The position numbers were made by a program, and so were the translations under genes. From an uncultured Eisenbergiella sp. (GTDB taxonomy: Bacteria > Bacillota > Clostridia > Lachnospirales > Lachnospiraceae), in assembly GCA_910585455.1 (NCBI GenBank), contig CAJUEL010000055.1, positions 1 through 27,783 of the forward strand: 27,783 bases of DNA. The letters run 5' to 3'. This document shows, piece after piece, positions 22,081-27,783 of this stretch (positions within the stretch are counted from its first letter, which is position 1; every line of letters begins with the position of its first letter). The notes below the pieces were generated by a model. It was not told where the DNA came from. It did no database searches and saw only the letters and a list, made by a program, of their open reading frames with translations.

Positions 22081-22821
22081 TTAGCCCAGCCGCTGCCGCA
22101 CAATCTCGTAGGCGAGAATTCCCGCCGCCACCGACGCATTTAAGGAATCGATGTCGCCCTTCATCGGAATGGAAGCGATCATATCGCATTTTTCCCGCAC
22201 AAGCCGTCCCACGCCTTCTCCCTCGCTGCCGATCACAAGCCCGATTGGGCCCTTTAAATTCAGCCGGTACATCTGCGTGCCGTCCATATCCGCGCACACG
22301 AACCAGAGCCCTTCCTTTTTTAAGTCCTCCATCGTCTTTGCCAGATTGGTCACTCTTGCCACCGGGGTAAAATTGATCGCCCCCGCCGAGGTCTTCGCCA
22401 CGGTCGCGGTCAGCCCTGCCGCCCGGTTTTTGGGGATGATCACGCCGTGGGCTCCGGCCAGGTTCGCAGTCCGGATGATCGCCCCCAGATTGTGCGGATC
22501 CTCAATATTGTCCAGCAAAATCAAAAAGGGATCTTCCCCCTTTTGCCGCGCCGCTGCCAGCAAATCCTCCACTTCCGCGTATTCATATGCCGCCGCATAG
22601 GCGATGACTCCCTGATGCTTTCCCGTTTCGGAAAGCTGGTCCAGGCGTTCTTTTGTCACATATTTGACCGGCGTATTGCGCTTTTTCGCTTCCCTGCTGA
22701 TGCTCATGACCGGTCCGTCCTGACAGCCGTCCTGCAAAAAAAGCCTGTCGATCGGCCTGCCCGCCCGGTACGCCTCCAGCACGGCATTTCTGCCCTCTAT
22801 CGTAAATTCCTCATAACGCAT
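22081..22821 (-). CDS. rlmB: 23S rRNA (guanosine-2'-O-)-methyltransferase RlmB
   Basis: This 246-residue SPOUT methyltransferase modifies G2251 of 23S rRNA. The N-terminal substrate-binding domain begins MRYEEFTIEGRNAVLEAYR. The knotted catalytic domain shows LLDNIEDPHNLGAIIRTANL (motif 1), GLVIGSEGEGVGRLV (motif 2) and IPMKGDIDSLNASVAAGI (motif 3). ATG 22821 was chosen by family start and AAGAGG 9 bases upstream; ATG 22830 is an alternative, and the frame stays open further upstream without a ribosome site. It lies between mrnC and sigH in the conserved cluster. The 99-base gap to mrnC holds a poorly conserved palindrome copy around 22853. Confidence 0.95.
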   Translation of the reverse strand: MRYEEFTIEGRNAVLEAYRAGRPIDRLFLQDGCQDGPVMSISREAKKRNTPVKYVTKERLDQLSETGKHQGVIAYAAAYEYAEVEDLLAAARQKGEDPFLILLDNIEDPHNLGAIIRTANLAGAHGVIIPKNRAAGLTATVAKTSAGAINFTPVARVTNLAKTMEDLKKEGLWFVCADMDGTQMYRLNLKGPIGLVIGSEGEGVGRLVREKCDMIASIPMKGDIDSLNASVAAGILAYEIVRQRLG

Positions 22822-22920
22822 CTTTTTCATCCTCTTTTTCGCGTTCCTGCTTCGTAACGATTCAAGCAGTTCCAAACCGCTACCCTGCCTCAATGAATCT
22901 GTATTGTGACCAAAAGCCTT

Positions 22921-23361
22921 CTACACCTGGATTCCCGTCTTTTCAAAGCTTCTTTTGATCAGGTAAAAAAGCCTGTCCATCCGGTCCGTCAGGTATAAAA
23001 AGCCGTACAACGCCTCCAGCCCTGTCGCCTTCCGGTAGTCCCCCACGGAGGCATTTTTTGCCACGGAATGGGAATGGGCGTTACGCCCTCTTTTATACAC
23101 CGCCATCTCCTCCTCCGAAAGCTCATCGAGCAGCGCCTGGGCGCATGCCGCCTGCACCCCGGCTTTCACAATGCCGCTCTTTTTTTTATGCAGTAAGTTG
23201 GGCGATGCGTTTGCCCCTGCAGCCACCAGGCTGCGCACGATCAGATCATAGACGGCATCGCCCACAAACGCTAACGTCAGCGGGGAATAGGTTTTGATGT
23301 CCGCGCTGCCGCAGGAAAATTCCCTTTTGATCGCGGAAAAAAGGCTCATGCTCTCTTCCAT
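22921..23361 (-). CDS. mrnC: Mini-ribonuclease III (23S rRNA maturation)
   Basis: This 146-residue RNase III-like domain lacks the double-stranded RNA-binding domain, as in Mini-III, which trims 23S rRNA ends. Signature segments are LTLAFVGDAVYDLIVR (with the acidic catalytic residues), HKKKSGIVKAGVQA, YKRGRNAHSHSVAKNASVGD and YRKATGLEALYGFLYL (the second acidic cluster). The gene overlaps the cysS end by 16 bases if the ATG at 23361 is used (GAGGG 6 bases upstream), or by ATGA if 23349 is used. Either way it is coupled to cysS, as in Bacillus. Confidence 0.94.
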   Translation of the reverse strand: MEESMSLFSAIKREFSCGSADIKTYSPLTLAFVGDAVYDLIVRSLVAAGANASPNLLHKKKSGIVKAGVQAACAQALLDELSEEEMAVYKRGRNAHSHSVAKNASVGDYRKATGLEALYGFLYLTDRMDRLFYLIKRSFEKTGIQV

Positions 23362-24752
23362 TTCACGCCCTCGCGGGTATCCTCCAGCACAATACCCTTG
23401 TCCAGAAGCTCCTGCCGGATCTGGTCTGCCAGCGCGAAGTTTTTCTCCTTCCGCGCCGCCTGCCGCTTTTCGATCAGCGCTTCGATATCGGCATCCAGAA
23501 GCTCCTCCTTTTTCTCCACCGCAAGCCCCAGGATATCCGCCAGCGTCAGCACCTCATCCAGAAGCGCCTGCAAAAAGGTCCCGCTGCTGCTTTCATTCGT
23601 ATTGCTGTTGATAAATTTCACCAGCTCAAAGACCGCCGACAGCGCGTCCGCCGTGTTGCAGTCATCCTCCATGGCGGCGTCAAAGCTGTCCGCAAAGCCC
23701 TTCGCCTCCGCCAGCAGCGCCTCTTCCTCTACGCGCATTTCGCCCGCCGCGCTCTGCAACAGAAACTGCAGGTTCGCCACGGCGGTACGGATGCGGTCCA
23801 GACCGTTCTTCGCCGCCTCCATCAGCTCCGCGCTGAAATTCAGCTGGCTCCTGTAATGGGCGGAAAGCATGAAAAAGCGCAGCACCATGGGATCATATTT
23901 TTCGATAATATCCCGCACCGTAAAGAAGTTCCCCAGGGATTTACTCATTTTCCGGTTGTCAATGTTCAAAAATGCGTTATGCATCCAATAATGCGCGAAG
24001 GGCTTCCCGTTCGCCGCTTCGGACTGGGCGATCTCGTTTTCGTGATGGGGAAATACCAGATCCTCACCGCCGGCGTGGATGTCGATTTCCTCACCCAGAT
24101 ACTTTTTGCTCATGACAGAGCACTCGATATGCCAGCCGGGACGGCCGTCGCACCAAGGGGATTCCCAGGCGGGCTCTCCCTCCTTTTTGGGCTTCCAGAG
24201 CACAAAGTCCAGCGGATCCTCCTTCTGATCCTCTCCGGAAACCAGAAGGGAACGCTTGCCGCCCTCCAGCTCATCCAGATTTTTATGGGACAGCTTTCCG
24301 TATTCCTTAAAGCTTCTGGTCCTGAAATAGACGGTTCCGTCCGCCGCCGCATAGGCATGCCCTTTGTCAATCAGCGTCTGAATCATTTCCTTCATCCCCT
24401 CGATTTCCTGTGTCGCCTGGGGATGGGTGGTGGCGGGCATGACATGCAGGGCTTCCATGTCCTTTTTGCACTCTGCGATATACCGTTCGGAAATCACGGT
24501 CGCATCCACATTTTCCTCGACCGCCTTTTTGATGATCTTGTCATCCACGTCAGTGAAATTGCTGACATAGTTTACGTCGTAGCCCTTATGCTCCAGATAA
24601 CGGCGCATCGTATCGAACACGATCATCGGGCGGGCATTGCCGATATGAATCAGATTGTATACGGTAGGGCCGCACACATACATGCGCACCTTTCCCGGCT
24701 CGATCGGCACAAATTCCTCTTTTTTCTTCGTCAGTGTGTTGTAAATTTTCAT
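23346..24752 (-). CDS. cysS: Cysteinyl-tRNA synthetase
   Basis: The 468-residue class I synthetase has the HIGH motif as HIGNA (36-40), the zinc ligands Cys27, Cys211, His236 and Glu240 (in CGPTVYN, WHIECSVMSK and FPHHENEIAQSE), and KMSKS at 268-272. The C-terminal helical anticodon-binding region ends DTREGVKWKRA. Length is normal for the family. The start has AAGGGAG upstream and lies 21 bases after the cysE stop, so cysE and cysS form one transcript, linking cysteine synthesis to tRNA charging. Confidence 0.97.
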   Translation of the reverse strand: MKIYNTLTKKKEEFVPIEPGKVRMYVCGPTVYNLIHIGNARPMIVFDTMRRYLEHKGYDVNYVSNFTDVDDKIIKKAVEENVDATVISERYIAECKKDMEALHVMPATTHPQATQEIEGMKEMIQTLIDKGHAYAAADGTVYFRTRSFKEYGKLSHKNLDELEGGKRSLLVSGEDQKEDPLDFVLWKPKKEGEPAWESPWCDGRPGWHIECSVMSKKYLGEEIDIHAGGEDLVFPHHENEIAQSEAANGKPFAHYWMHNAFLNIDNRKMSKSLGNFFTVRDIIEKYDPMVLRFFMLSAHYRSQLNFSAELMEAAKNGLDRIRTAVANLQFLLQSAAGEMRVEEEALLAEAKGFADSFDAAMEDDCNTADALSAVFELVKFINSNTNESSSGTFLQALLDEVLTLADILGLAVEKKEELLDADIEALIEKRQAARKEKNFALADQIRQELLDKGIVLEDTREGVKWKRA

Positions 24753-24773
24753 ATCATTCTCCCTTCTGTCTGC

Positions 24774-25466
24774 TCATCGCAATAGATCAGACCTGTCTGA
24801 ACTGTTACCGCCCATCCTCTTCACCTGTGCTTCCAGCTCCAGCACCCGGTTGATCAGCTCGCTGTTTGCCTGCTGTAAATTCAAAATGTCCTCCCGGACC
24901 GGGTCGGGCAAATGCACCTGATCCATGGTTTCTCTGGGCAGCGGCTGATTGTCCCGGCGCACCACCCGCCCGGGCACGCCCACCACCGTGGAATTGGGCG
25001 GTACGGGGGAAAGCACCACGCTGCCCGCGCCGATTTTGGAATTTTCCCCGATGGTGAAGGAGCCCAGCACCTTCGCGCCCGCGCTGATCATCACGTTATC
25101 CCCCACCGTGGGATGGCGCTTTCCCTGCTCCTTGCCGGTGCCTCCCAGCGTCACGCCCTGGTAGAGCGTCACGTTGTTGCCGATCACCGCCGTTTCTCCG
25201 ATGATCACGCCGTTGCCGTGATCGATGAAAAAGCCGCTGCCAATTTTTGCGCCCGGGTGGATTTCTATGCCGGTTTTGCGCACGCCCCGCTGAGATACCC
25301 AGCGGGCGAGAAAGTAATGCCCGGACTGATAGAGCCTGTGGGCGAGACGATAGTGCAGCATGACTTTGAAGCTGGGGTATAAAAATACTTCCAGGGCGGA
25401 ATGAATCGCGGGGTCGCGCTCCCGGATAATCCGGATTTCCTCCCTGATGTTGCGGATAAAGCCCAT
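24774..25466 (-). CDS. cysE: Serine O-acetyltransferase (EpsC/CysE)
   Basis: The 230-residue protein acetylates serine, the first step of cysteine synthesis. An N-terminal helical domain (IIRERDPAIHSALEVFLYPS, then FKVMLHYRLAHRLYQSGHY) is followed by a left-handed beta helix of hexapeptide repeats. The catalytic stretch IDHGNGVIIGETAVIGN is followed by the loop GGTGKEQGKRHP. After LEAQVKRMG the last residues, GNSSDRSDLLR, are encoded by a copy of the window's dispersed palindrome. The start has GGAGG 9 bases upstream. Confidence 0.95.
   Translation of the reverse strand: MGFIRNIREEIRIIRERDPAIHSALEVFLYPSFKVMLHYRLAHRLYQSGHYFLARWVSQRGVRKTGIEIHPGAKIGSGFFIDHGNGVIIGETAVIGNNVTLYQGVTLGGTGKEQGKRHPTVGDNVMISAGAKVLGSFTIGENSKIGAGSVVLSPVPPNSTVVGVPGRVVRRDNQPLPRETMDQVHLPDPVREDILNLQQANSELINRVLELEAQVKRMGGNSSDRSDLLR
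24787..24808. repeat. Dispersed palindrome, copy H (inside the cysE 3' end)
   Basis: TCAGAC-CT-GTCTGA followed by ACTGTTAC: the right half-site is complete and the left half is cut to its inner 6 bases. It lies within the last codons of cysE. Confidence 0.75.
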
Positions 25467-25538
25467 ATGTGTAAACCTCCGTTTTTTTCAAGGTCAATAT
25501 TAGTAAAAGAAGCTCCTTTACAAAAAATTTTTCACTGT

Positions 25539-26012
25539 CTACTCTACAGCGCTACGTTTTAATTTCCAAAAGCTAAAATACCAAAGCGCAAGCATGAATC
25601 CGCCAGCCAGAAAGGAAGCTTCCTGCAAAGAGTCGAATAACAAAGCACAATATCGATCAAGCGGCGTAAAGAAAACCGCACAGACTACCGCCCCTGCCAA
25701 ACCGGCCAGACTGACGCCAAAGATGATCCTGTTTTTGAAATATTTTAAAATCAAAGCATAAAATGAAGTGGCATACATCCATAAGCCAAAGACAATGAAC
25801 GCATGAGAGGCCCGTTCCATCAGTCTCCCTTTTAAAACCGTGCTGAAAAGAACGGCAAAAACAACAAAAGCAGGTATCGGTAATACGGATAGCATTTTGA
25901 ACAGGATATTGGTTATTATGGCTGTTTTCTGAGCCGGAACCGCCCTGCTGCTGTTGGTCATCAACATACAATAGCCAATGCTCAGCACGATAAAAATAAA
26001 CATATATATCAT
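25539..26012 (-). CDS. Membrane protein of unknown function behind a T-box leader
   Basis: The 157-residue protein consists of about five hydrophobic segments: MIYMFIFIVLSIGYCMLM, ILFKMLSVLPIPAFVVFAVL, AFIVFGLWMYATSFYALIL, GVSLAGLAGAVVCAVFF and LAGGFMLALWYFSFW. The C-terminus is basic (KLKRSAVE). I recognise no family with confidence. ATG 26012 was chosen because GGAGG stands 8 bases upstream and it begins the first helix; the same frame is open further upstream but runs into the T-box terminator. It precedes cysE by 72 bases, so T-box readthrough would probably also feed cysE-cysS. A role linked to amino acid supply is possible from this context only. Confidence 0.78.
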   Translation of the reverse strand: MIYMFIFIVLSIGYCMLMTNSSRAVPAQKTAIITNILFKMLSVLPIPAFVVFAVLFSTVLKGRLMERASHAFIVFGLWMYATSFYALILKYFKNRIIFGVSLAGLAGAVVCAVFFTPLDRYCALLFDSLQEASFLAGGFMLALWYFSFWKLKRSAVE

Positions 26013-26230
26013 TTTTGTTTCCTCCCCATAAGTGCAAAAAAACGCCAATTTTCCCATCTGTAAGAGACGAAAAAATCCGCGGTTCCACTCTTGTTCAGAA
26101 GCGGGGACAGACATACAAGGCTGACGCGGGTATGCTGCCGGGCTTCTGCCCTTTTGCGCGTAACGTGCGCCAACGTAACCGGCTCAATCTACCTTGCAGC
26201 ACAAAATACTGCGGCTGTGGCAAATTCCCC

Positions 26231-26326
26231 TCAGGAATTTCCGGACAGGATAAAAACTGCTCTGCACTTCGCCGGTTCGGCTCCCGGATGCACTTTCCGC
26301 GATGCAAAAACAACAGGCATGGACAT
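26231..26326 (-). CDS. Possible 31-codon frame inside the T-box leader
   Basis: ATG 26326 has GGAGG 5 bases upstream and opens 31 codons (MSMPVVFASRKVHPGAEPAK and on). No homology is recognised and it lies within the structured leader. The good ribosome site is the only support, so it may be chance. Confidence 0.2.
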   Translation of the reverse strand: MSMPVVFASRKVHPGAEPAKCRAVFILSGNS

Positions 26327-26350
26327 GATAACCTCCACTTCCCGGTTACC

Positions 26351-26371
26351 GGTATCAGCCAAACTGTTACC
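26351..26371. repeat. Short, degenerate dispersed palindrome copy in the T-box leader
   Basis: GGTATCAG and CTGTTACC are inverted with one mismatch around CCAAA, resembling the outer half-sites of the palindrome family with the middle lost. It may lengthen the leader. Confidence 0.4.
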
Positions 26372-26487
26372 AGCAATCAGATCATTGCCTGCTTTTAACC
26401 AGCACGGGAGGCTTTCAGCCTGGGCGCTCCCTCTCTGTCGGACACAGCCTGCATTCGCGTACTCTTTCCGTTCGTTGCCTTTTCTCT

Positions 26488-26507
26488 ATTATATGTCACT
26501 GACATAT
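26488..26507 (-). promoter_or_regulatory. -10 element and 17-bp palindrome ahead of the T-box leader
   Basis: ATATGTCA-C-TGACATAT (26491-26507) is a perfect inverted repeat that overlaps a consensus -10 (TATAAT, 26488-26493 on the minus strand). No good -35 is visible, which could mean that an activator binds the palindrome or that a repressor covers the -10. Confidence 0.45.
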
Positions 26508-26591
26508 TTCCTGTTTCAGAATAAAATTTTTTTCCGGTTTTGTCAACCGTTTTGGACGATTTTCCAGGCGTACCGATAACATTCCGGCTGC

Positions 26592-26739
26592 TTTTCACGG
26601 AATGGAGAAAACGGCCGGGAGGGGCAGACAGGGCAGCGGGAGGCGGGAAGATGGGCAGGCGGAGGACACAGGCTGCCCATCTTCCCGCCTCCCGCTGCCC
26701 TGTCTGCCCCTCCCGACCGTTCTCCCCATCCCATGAAAA
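26592..26739. repeat. 148-bp inverted repeat with a 43-bp perfect stem
   Basis: Bases 26616-26658 are the exact complement of 26673-26715 around a 14-base loop. With one mismatch, a 2-base indel and a few changes, pairing extends outward to TTTTCA at 26592 and TGAAAA at 26739. The stem is strongly purine-rich on one strand (GGGAGGGGCAGACAGGGCAG and on). Both strands stay open in the same frame but the predicted peptides are low-complexity mirror images, so I do not call a gene. It is too long and lacks a T-run for an ordinary terminator. Confidence 0.9.
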
Positions 26740-26888
26740 ATAGCACTATTCGTTACTGACCGCGCAAGCCCGGATGAAAACAGCTGCTTACTATATAATA
26801 TGTACCTCCTCCCGCAACGTCCCTCCCCACATAATCATTTTAAAAGGAGAACAAATCTGCTCTCCCTCCGCTGCCAAAAGCCCTGCCC

Positions 26889-26941
26889 CTGTGCGTCAGT
26901 CCGACCTGCTCCTGGCAGGAGCAGGTCGGGCTGACGCACAG
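26889..26941. repeat. 53-bp near-perfect palindrome at the 3' end of ispF
   Basis: Arms 26889-26914 and 26916-26941 match over 26 bp with one T-G difference around a single central base; the half begins CTGTGCGTCAG. It starts 10 bases after the ispF stop. No T-run follows on the minus strand, so it may be a barrier or 3'-end stabiliser. Bases 26740-26888 between the two large hairpins show no gene. Confidence 0.85.
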
Positions 26942-26950
26942 CCACACCCC

Positions 26951-27490
26951 TCAAGCCTTCGGGCACCCTGTACAGCCCGCACAACCCTCCTGTGCCACAT
27001 CCCGGTCATAGAGCTCCATAGGGCTTGTGAGCAGGCAGACCGCCTGTGCAGAAATGCCCTCCAGACTGCCGGTAAAGCCAAGTCCCTCCTCCGTAGTCGC
27101 CTTGACATTCACCTGCGCAATATCCAACTGCAACGCATCCGCAATATTCTGCCGCATGGCATCGATATGCGGACGCATTTTCGGTGCCTGGGCGATGATC
27201 GTCGCATCGATATTCTCGATCAGGAAACAATGCTCCTGCAAAAGCCTGCCCACCTGCTCCAAAAGCTTAAGGCTGCTGATCCCCTCATACGCCGGATCCG
27301 TGTCCGGGAAATGCTTCCCGATATCCCCCAGCGCAGCGGCTCCCAGCAGGGCATCCATGATGGCGTGCAGCAGCACATCCGCATCCGAATGTCCCAAAAG
27401 CCCTTTTTCATAAGGAATTTCCACACCGCCCATGATCAGCTTTCTGCCCTCTGCCAGCCGGTGCACATCATAGCCCGTCCCAATTCTCAT
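26951..27490 (-). CDS. ispF: 2-C-methyl-D-erythritol 2,4-cyclodiphosphate synthase
   Basis: This 179-residue enzyme of the non-mevalonate isoprenoid pathway begins MRIGTGYDVHRLAEGRKL with the metal ligands Asp and His. It continues GGVEIPYEKGLLGHSDADVL, MDALLGAAALGDIGKHFPDT, AQAPKMRPHIDAMRQN, and the C-terminal signature ATTEEGLGFTGSLEGISAQA. The start at 27490 has AAAGGGG upstream and is the family start; the frame runs 42 codons further up without a ribosome site. About 20 residues after the normal end (ELYDRDVAQEG, then CAGCTGCPKA) form a Cys-rich tail, C-X2-C-X2-C, not expected in the family. IspD, its usual neighbour, is not in the window. Confidence 0.94.
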   Translation of the reverse strand: MRIGTGYDVHRLAEGRKLIMGGVEIPYEKGLLGHSDADVLLHAIMDALLGAAALGDIGKHFPDTDPAYEGISSLKLLEQVGRLLQEHCFLIENIDATIIAQAPKMRPHIDAMRQNIADALQLDIAQVNVKATTEEGLGFTGSLEGISAQAVCLLTSPMELYDRDVAQEGCAGCTGCPKA

Positions 27491-27616
27491 CTCATATACC
27501 CCTTTCCCGATTTCATTTTCCATACGGCGTTTGAGCTGTCCGTCACGCAAATCCGCCGCGGTCTGGACAATCCCGTGTAGACGCCCAATCTCTTTTCTTC
27601 CATATTTATTATTCAC

Positions 27617-27645
27617 ATTATACTTTAAAAAAAACAGCTTGTACA
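27617..27645 (-). promoter_or_regulatory. Promoter of ispF
   Basis: On the minus strand TGTACA (27640-27645), a 17-base spacer and TATAAT (27617-27622) would start transcription about 120 bases before the ispF start codon. The -35 is only 4 of 6. Confidence 0.5.
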
Positions 27646-27720
27646 GTTTCTTAAGGAAATCAATTTTCAGACCGGCGCTCCCCGCTTCGAACTGAAAATT
27701 GATTTCCCTGACAGTTTCTT
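27643..27720. repeat. Inverted-repeat element flanked by 10-bp direct repeats
   Basis: Perfect 16-bp arms GGAAATCAATTTTCAG (27655-27670) and their complement (27692-27707) enclose a 21-base GC-rich middle. The direct repeat ACAGTTTCTT stands on both sides (27643-27652 and 27711-27720). The layout recalls a small non-autonomous mobile element with a target duplication. As a transcript it would form a strong hairpin. Bases 27721-27783 hold only a 7-bp inverted repeat (27746-27767). Confidence 0.6.
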
Positions 27721-27783
27721 GTTGGTATCAGATAATATGTAGTGACAGGAAACGTACCCCTTTCCTGAAAACAAAAAAGTAAC

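Larger units (their letters stand above)
26036..26487 (-). promoter_or_regulatory. T-box riboswitch leader
   Basis: On the minus strand AAGAGTGGAACCGCGG (26077-26092) carries the near-invariant T-box bulge that pairs with the tRNA acceptor end. Downstream CTCTT pairs with AAGAG to form the antiterminator. Alternatively CGCGGATTTTTTC pairs with GGGAAAATTGGCG (26043-26055; 12 of 13 positions) as a terminator ending in seven T. Upstream, GAAAGAGTA, CAGAGAGGGAG and GGCTGAAAGCC (26407-26470) look like the Stem I 5' side, AG bulge and distal loop. I could not fold the 3' side of Stem I, so the specifier codon is unresolved; cysteine is suggested only by the cysE-cysS neighbours. The leader is long (about 450 bases) and contains a palindrome copy. 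Confidence 0.82.

Noticed and set aside
22851..22885. Possible further copy of the dispersed palindrome between mrnC and rlmB
   Set aside because: Only CGTAACGATTCA matches the left half-site. The right half is not recognisable, so it is too degenerate to list.
26540..26746. Open frames of 67 codons on both strands across the large inverted repeat
   Set aside because: They are mirror translations of the same palindrome (low-complexity Gly, Arg, Pro and Cys), with no ribosome site or homology.
27746..27767. CAGGAAA/TTTCCTG hairpin near the right edge
   Set aside because: Seven-bp stem with no T-run on either strand in the expected position and no gene in view to assign it to.
1..27783. CRISPR array, prophage or insertion sequence
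   Set aside because: No regularly spaced identical repeats, no transposase, integrase or phage structural genes were seen on either strand.

Overview
The window reads as chromosomal DNA of a low-to-mid GC Gram-positive gut anaerobe, most likely a Lachnospiraceae-type clostridium. The reasons are strong AGGAGG-type ribosome binding sites, a clostridial housekeeping block (ispF, cysE, cysS, mrnC, rlmB, sigH), a T-box leader, a bile salt hydrolase, HxlR and Rrf2 regulators, and many GNAT and EamA proteins. I do not name a species. No insertion sequence, prophage or CRISPR array was seen.

Layout. Bases 1-1142 are a decayed zone on the minus strand: remnants of a low-molecular-weight tyrosine phosphatase, a GNAT acetyltransferase and a Fic protein. 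Bases 1268-5858 hold a minus-strand operon behind a near-consensus promoter: hybrid histidine kinase, orphan substrate-binding lipoprotein, EamA transporter. Bases 5932-7554 hold two flavodoxin-like reductases divergent from an HxlR regulator. A TIM-barrel isomerase (7680-8534) follows, then a minus-strand glycerate kinase whose 3' end overlaps a bile salt hydrolase. Bases 10894-12866 hold an ABC exporter behind a leader with an 8-codon peptide and two mutually exclusive hairpins. Bases 12965-15068 hold a siroheme sulfite/nitrite reductase and an Rrf2 regulator. Bases 15214-18280 hold a two-part GNAT protein, a cyclophilin, a small helical protein, tRNA-Thr(GGU) and a DUF4236 membrane protein.

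Bases 18352-27720 are read on the minus strand. They follow the Bacillus-like order ispF, cysE, cysS, mrnC, rlmB, sigH, without gltX and rae1, and with a T-box-controlled membrane protein gene before cysE. Where rpmG-secE-nusG would usually follow sigH, there is instead a tightly packed set: a barnase-type ribonuclease made as a lipoprotein, a barstar domain fused to an esterase, and a membrane-anchored ComEC-like metallo-beta-lactamase-fold protein. Stop/start overlaps or a 15-base gap link them to sigH. This sigH-barnase-(barstar-esterase)-hydrolase unit is the most unusual system in the window.

Two further layers cut across the genes. A family of roughly 30-bp palindromes (half-site close to GTAACAGTTCAGAC) occurs at least six times at gene ends, and one copy encodes the C-terminus of CysE. 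Very large hairpins (148 bp and 53 bp) lie between ispF and the T-box leader.
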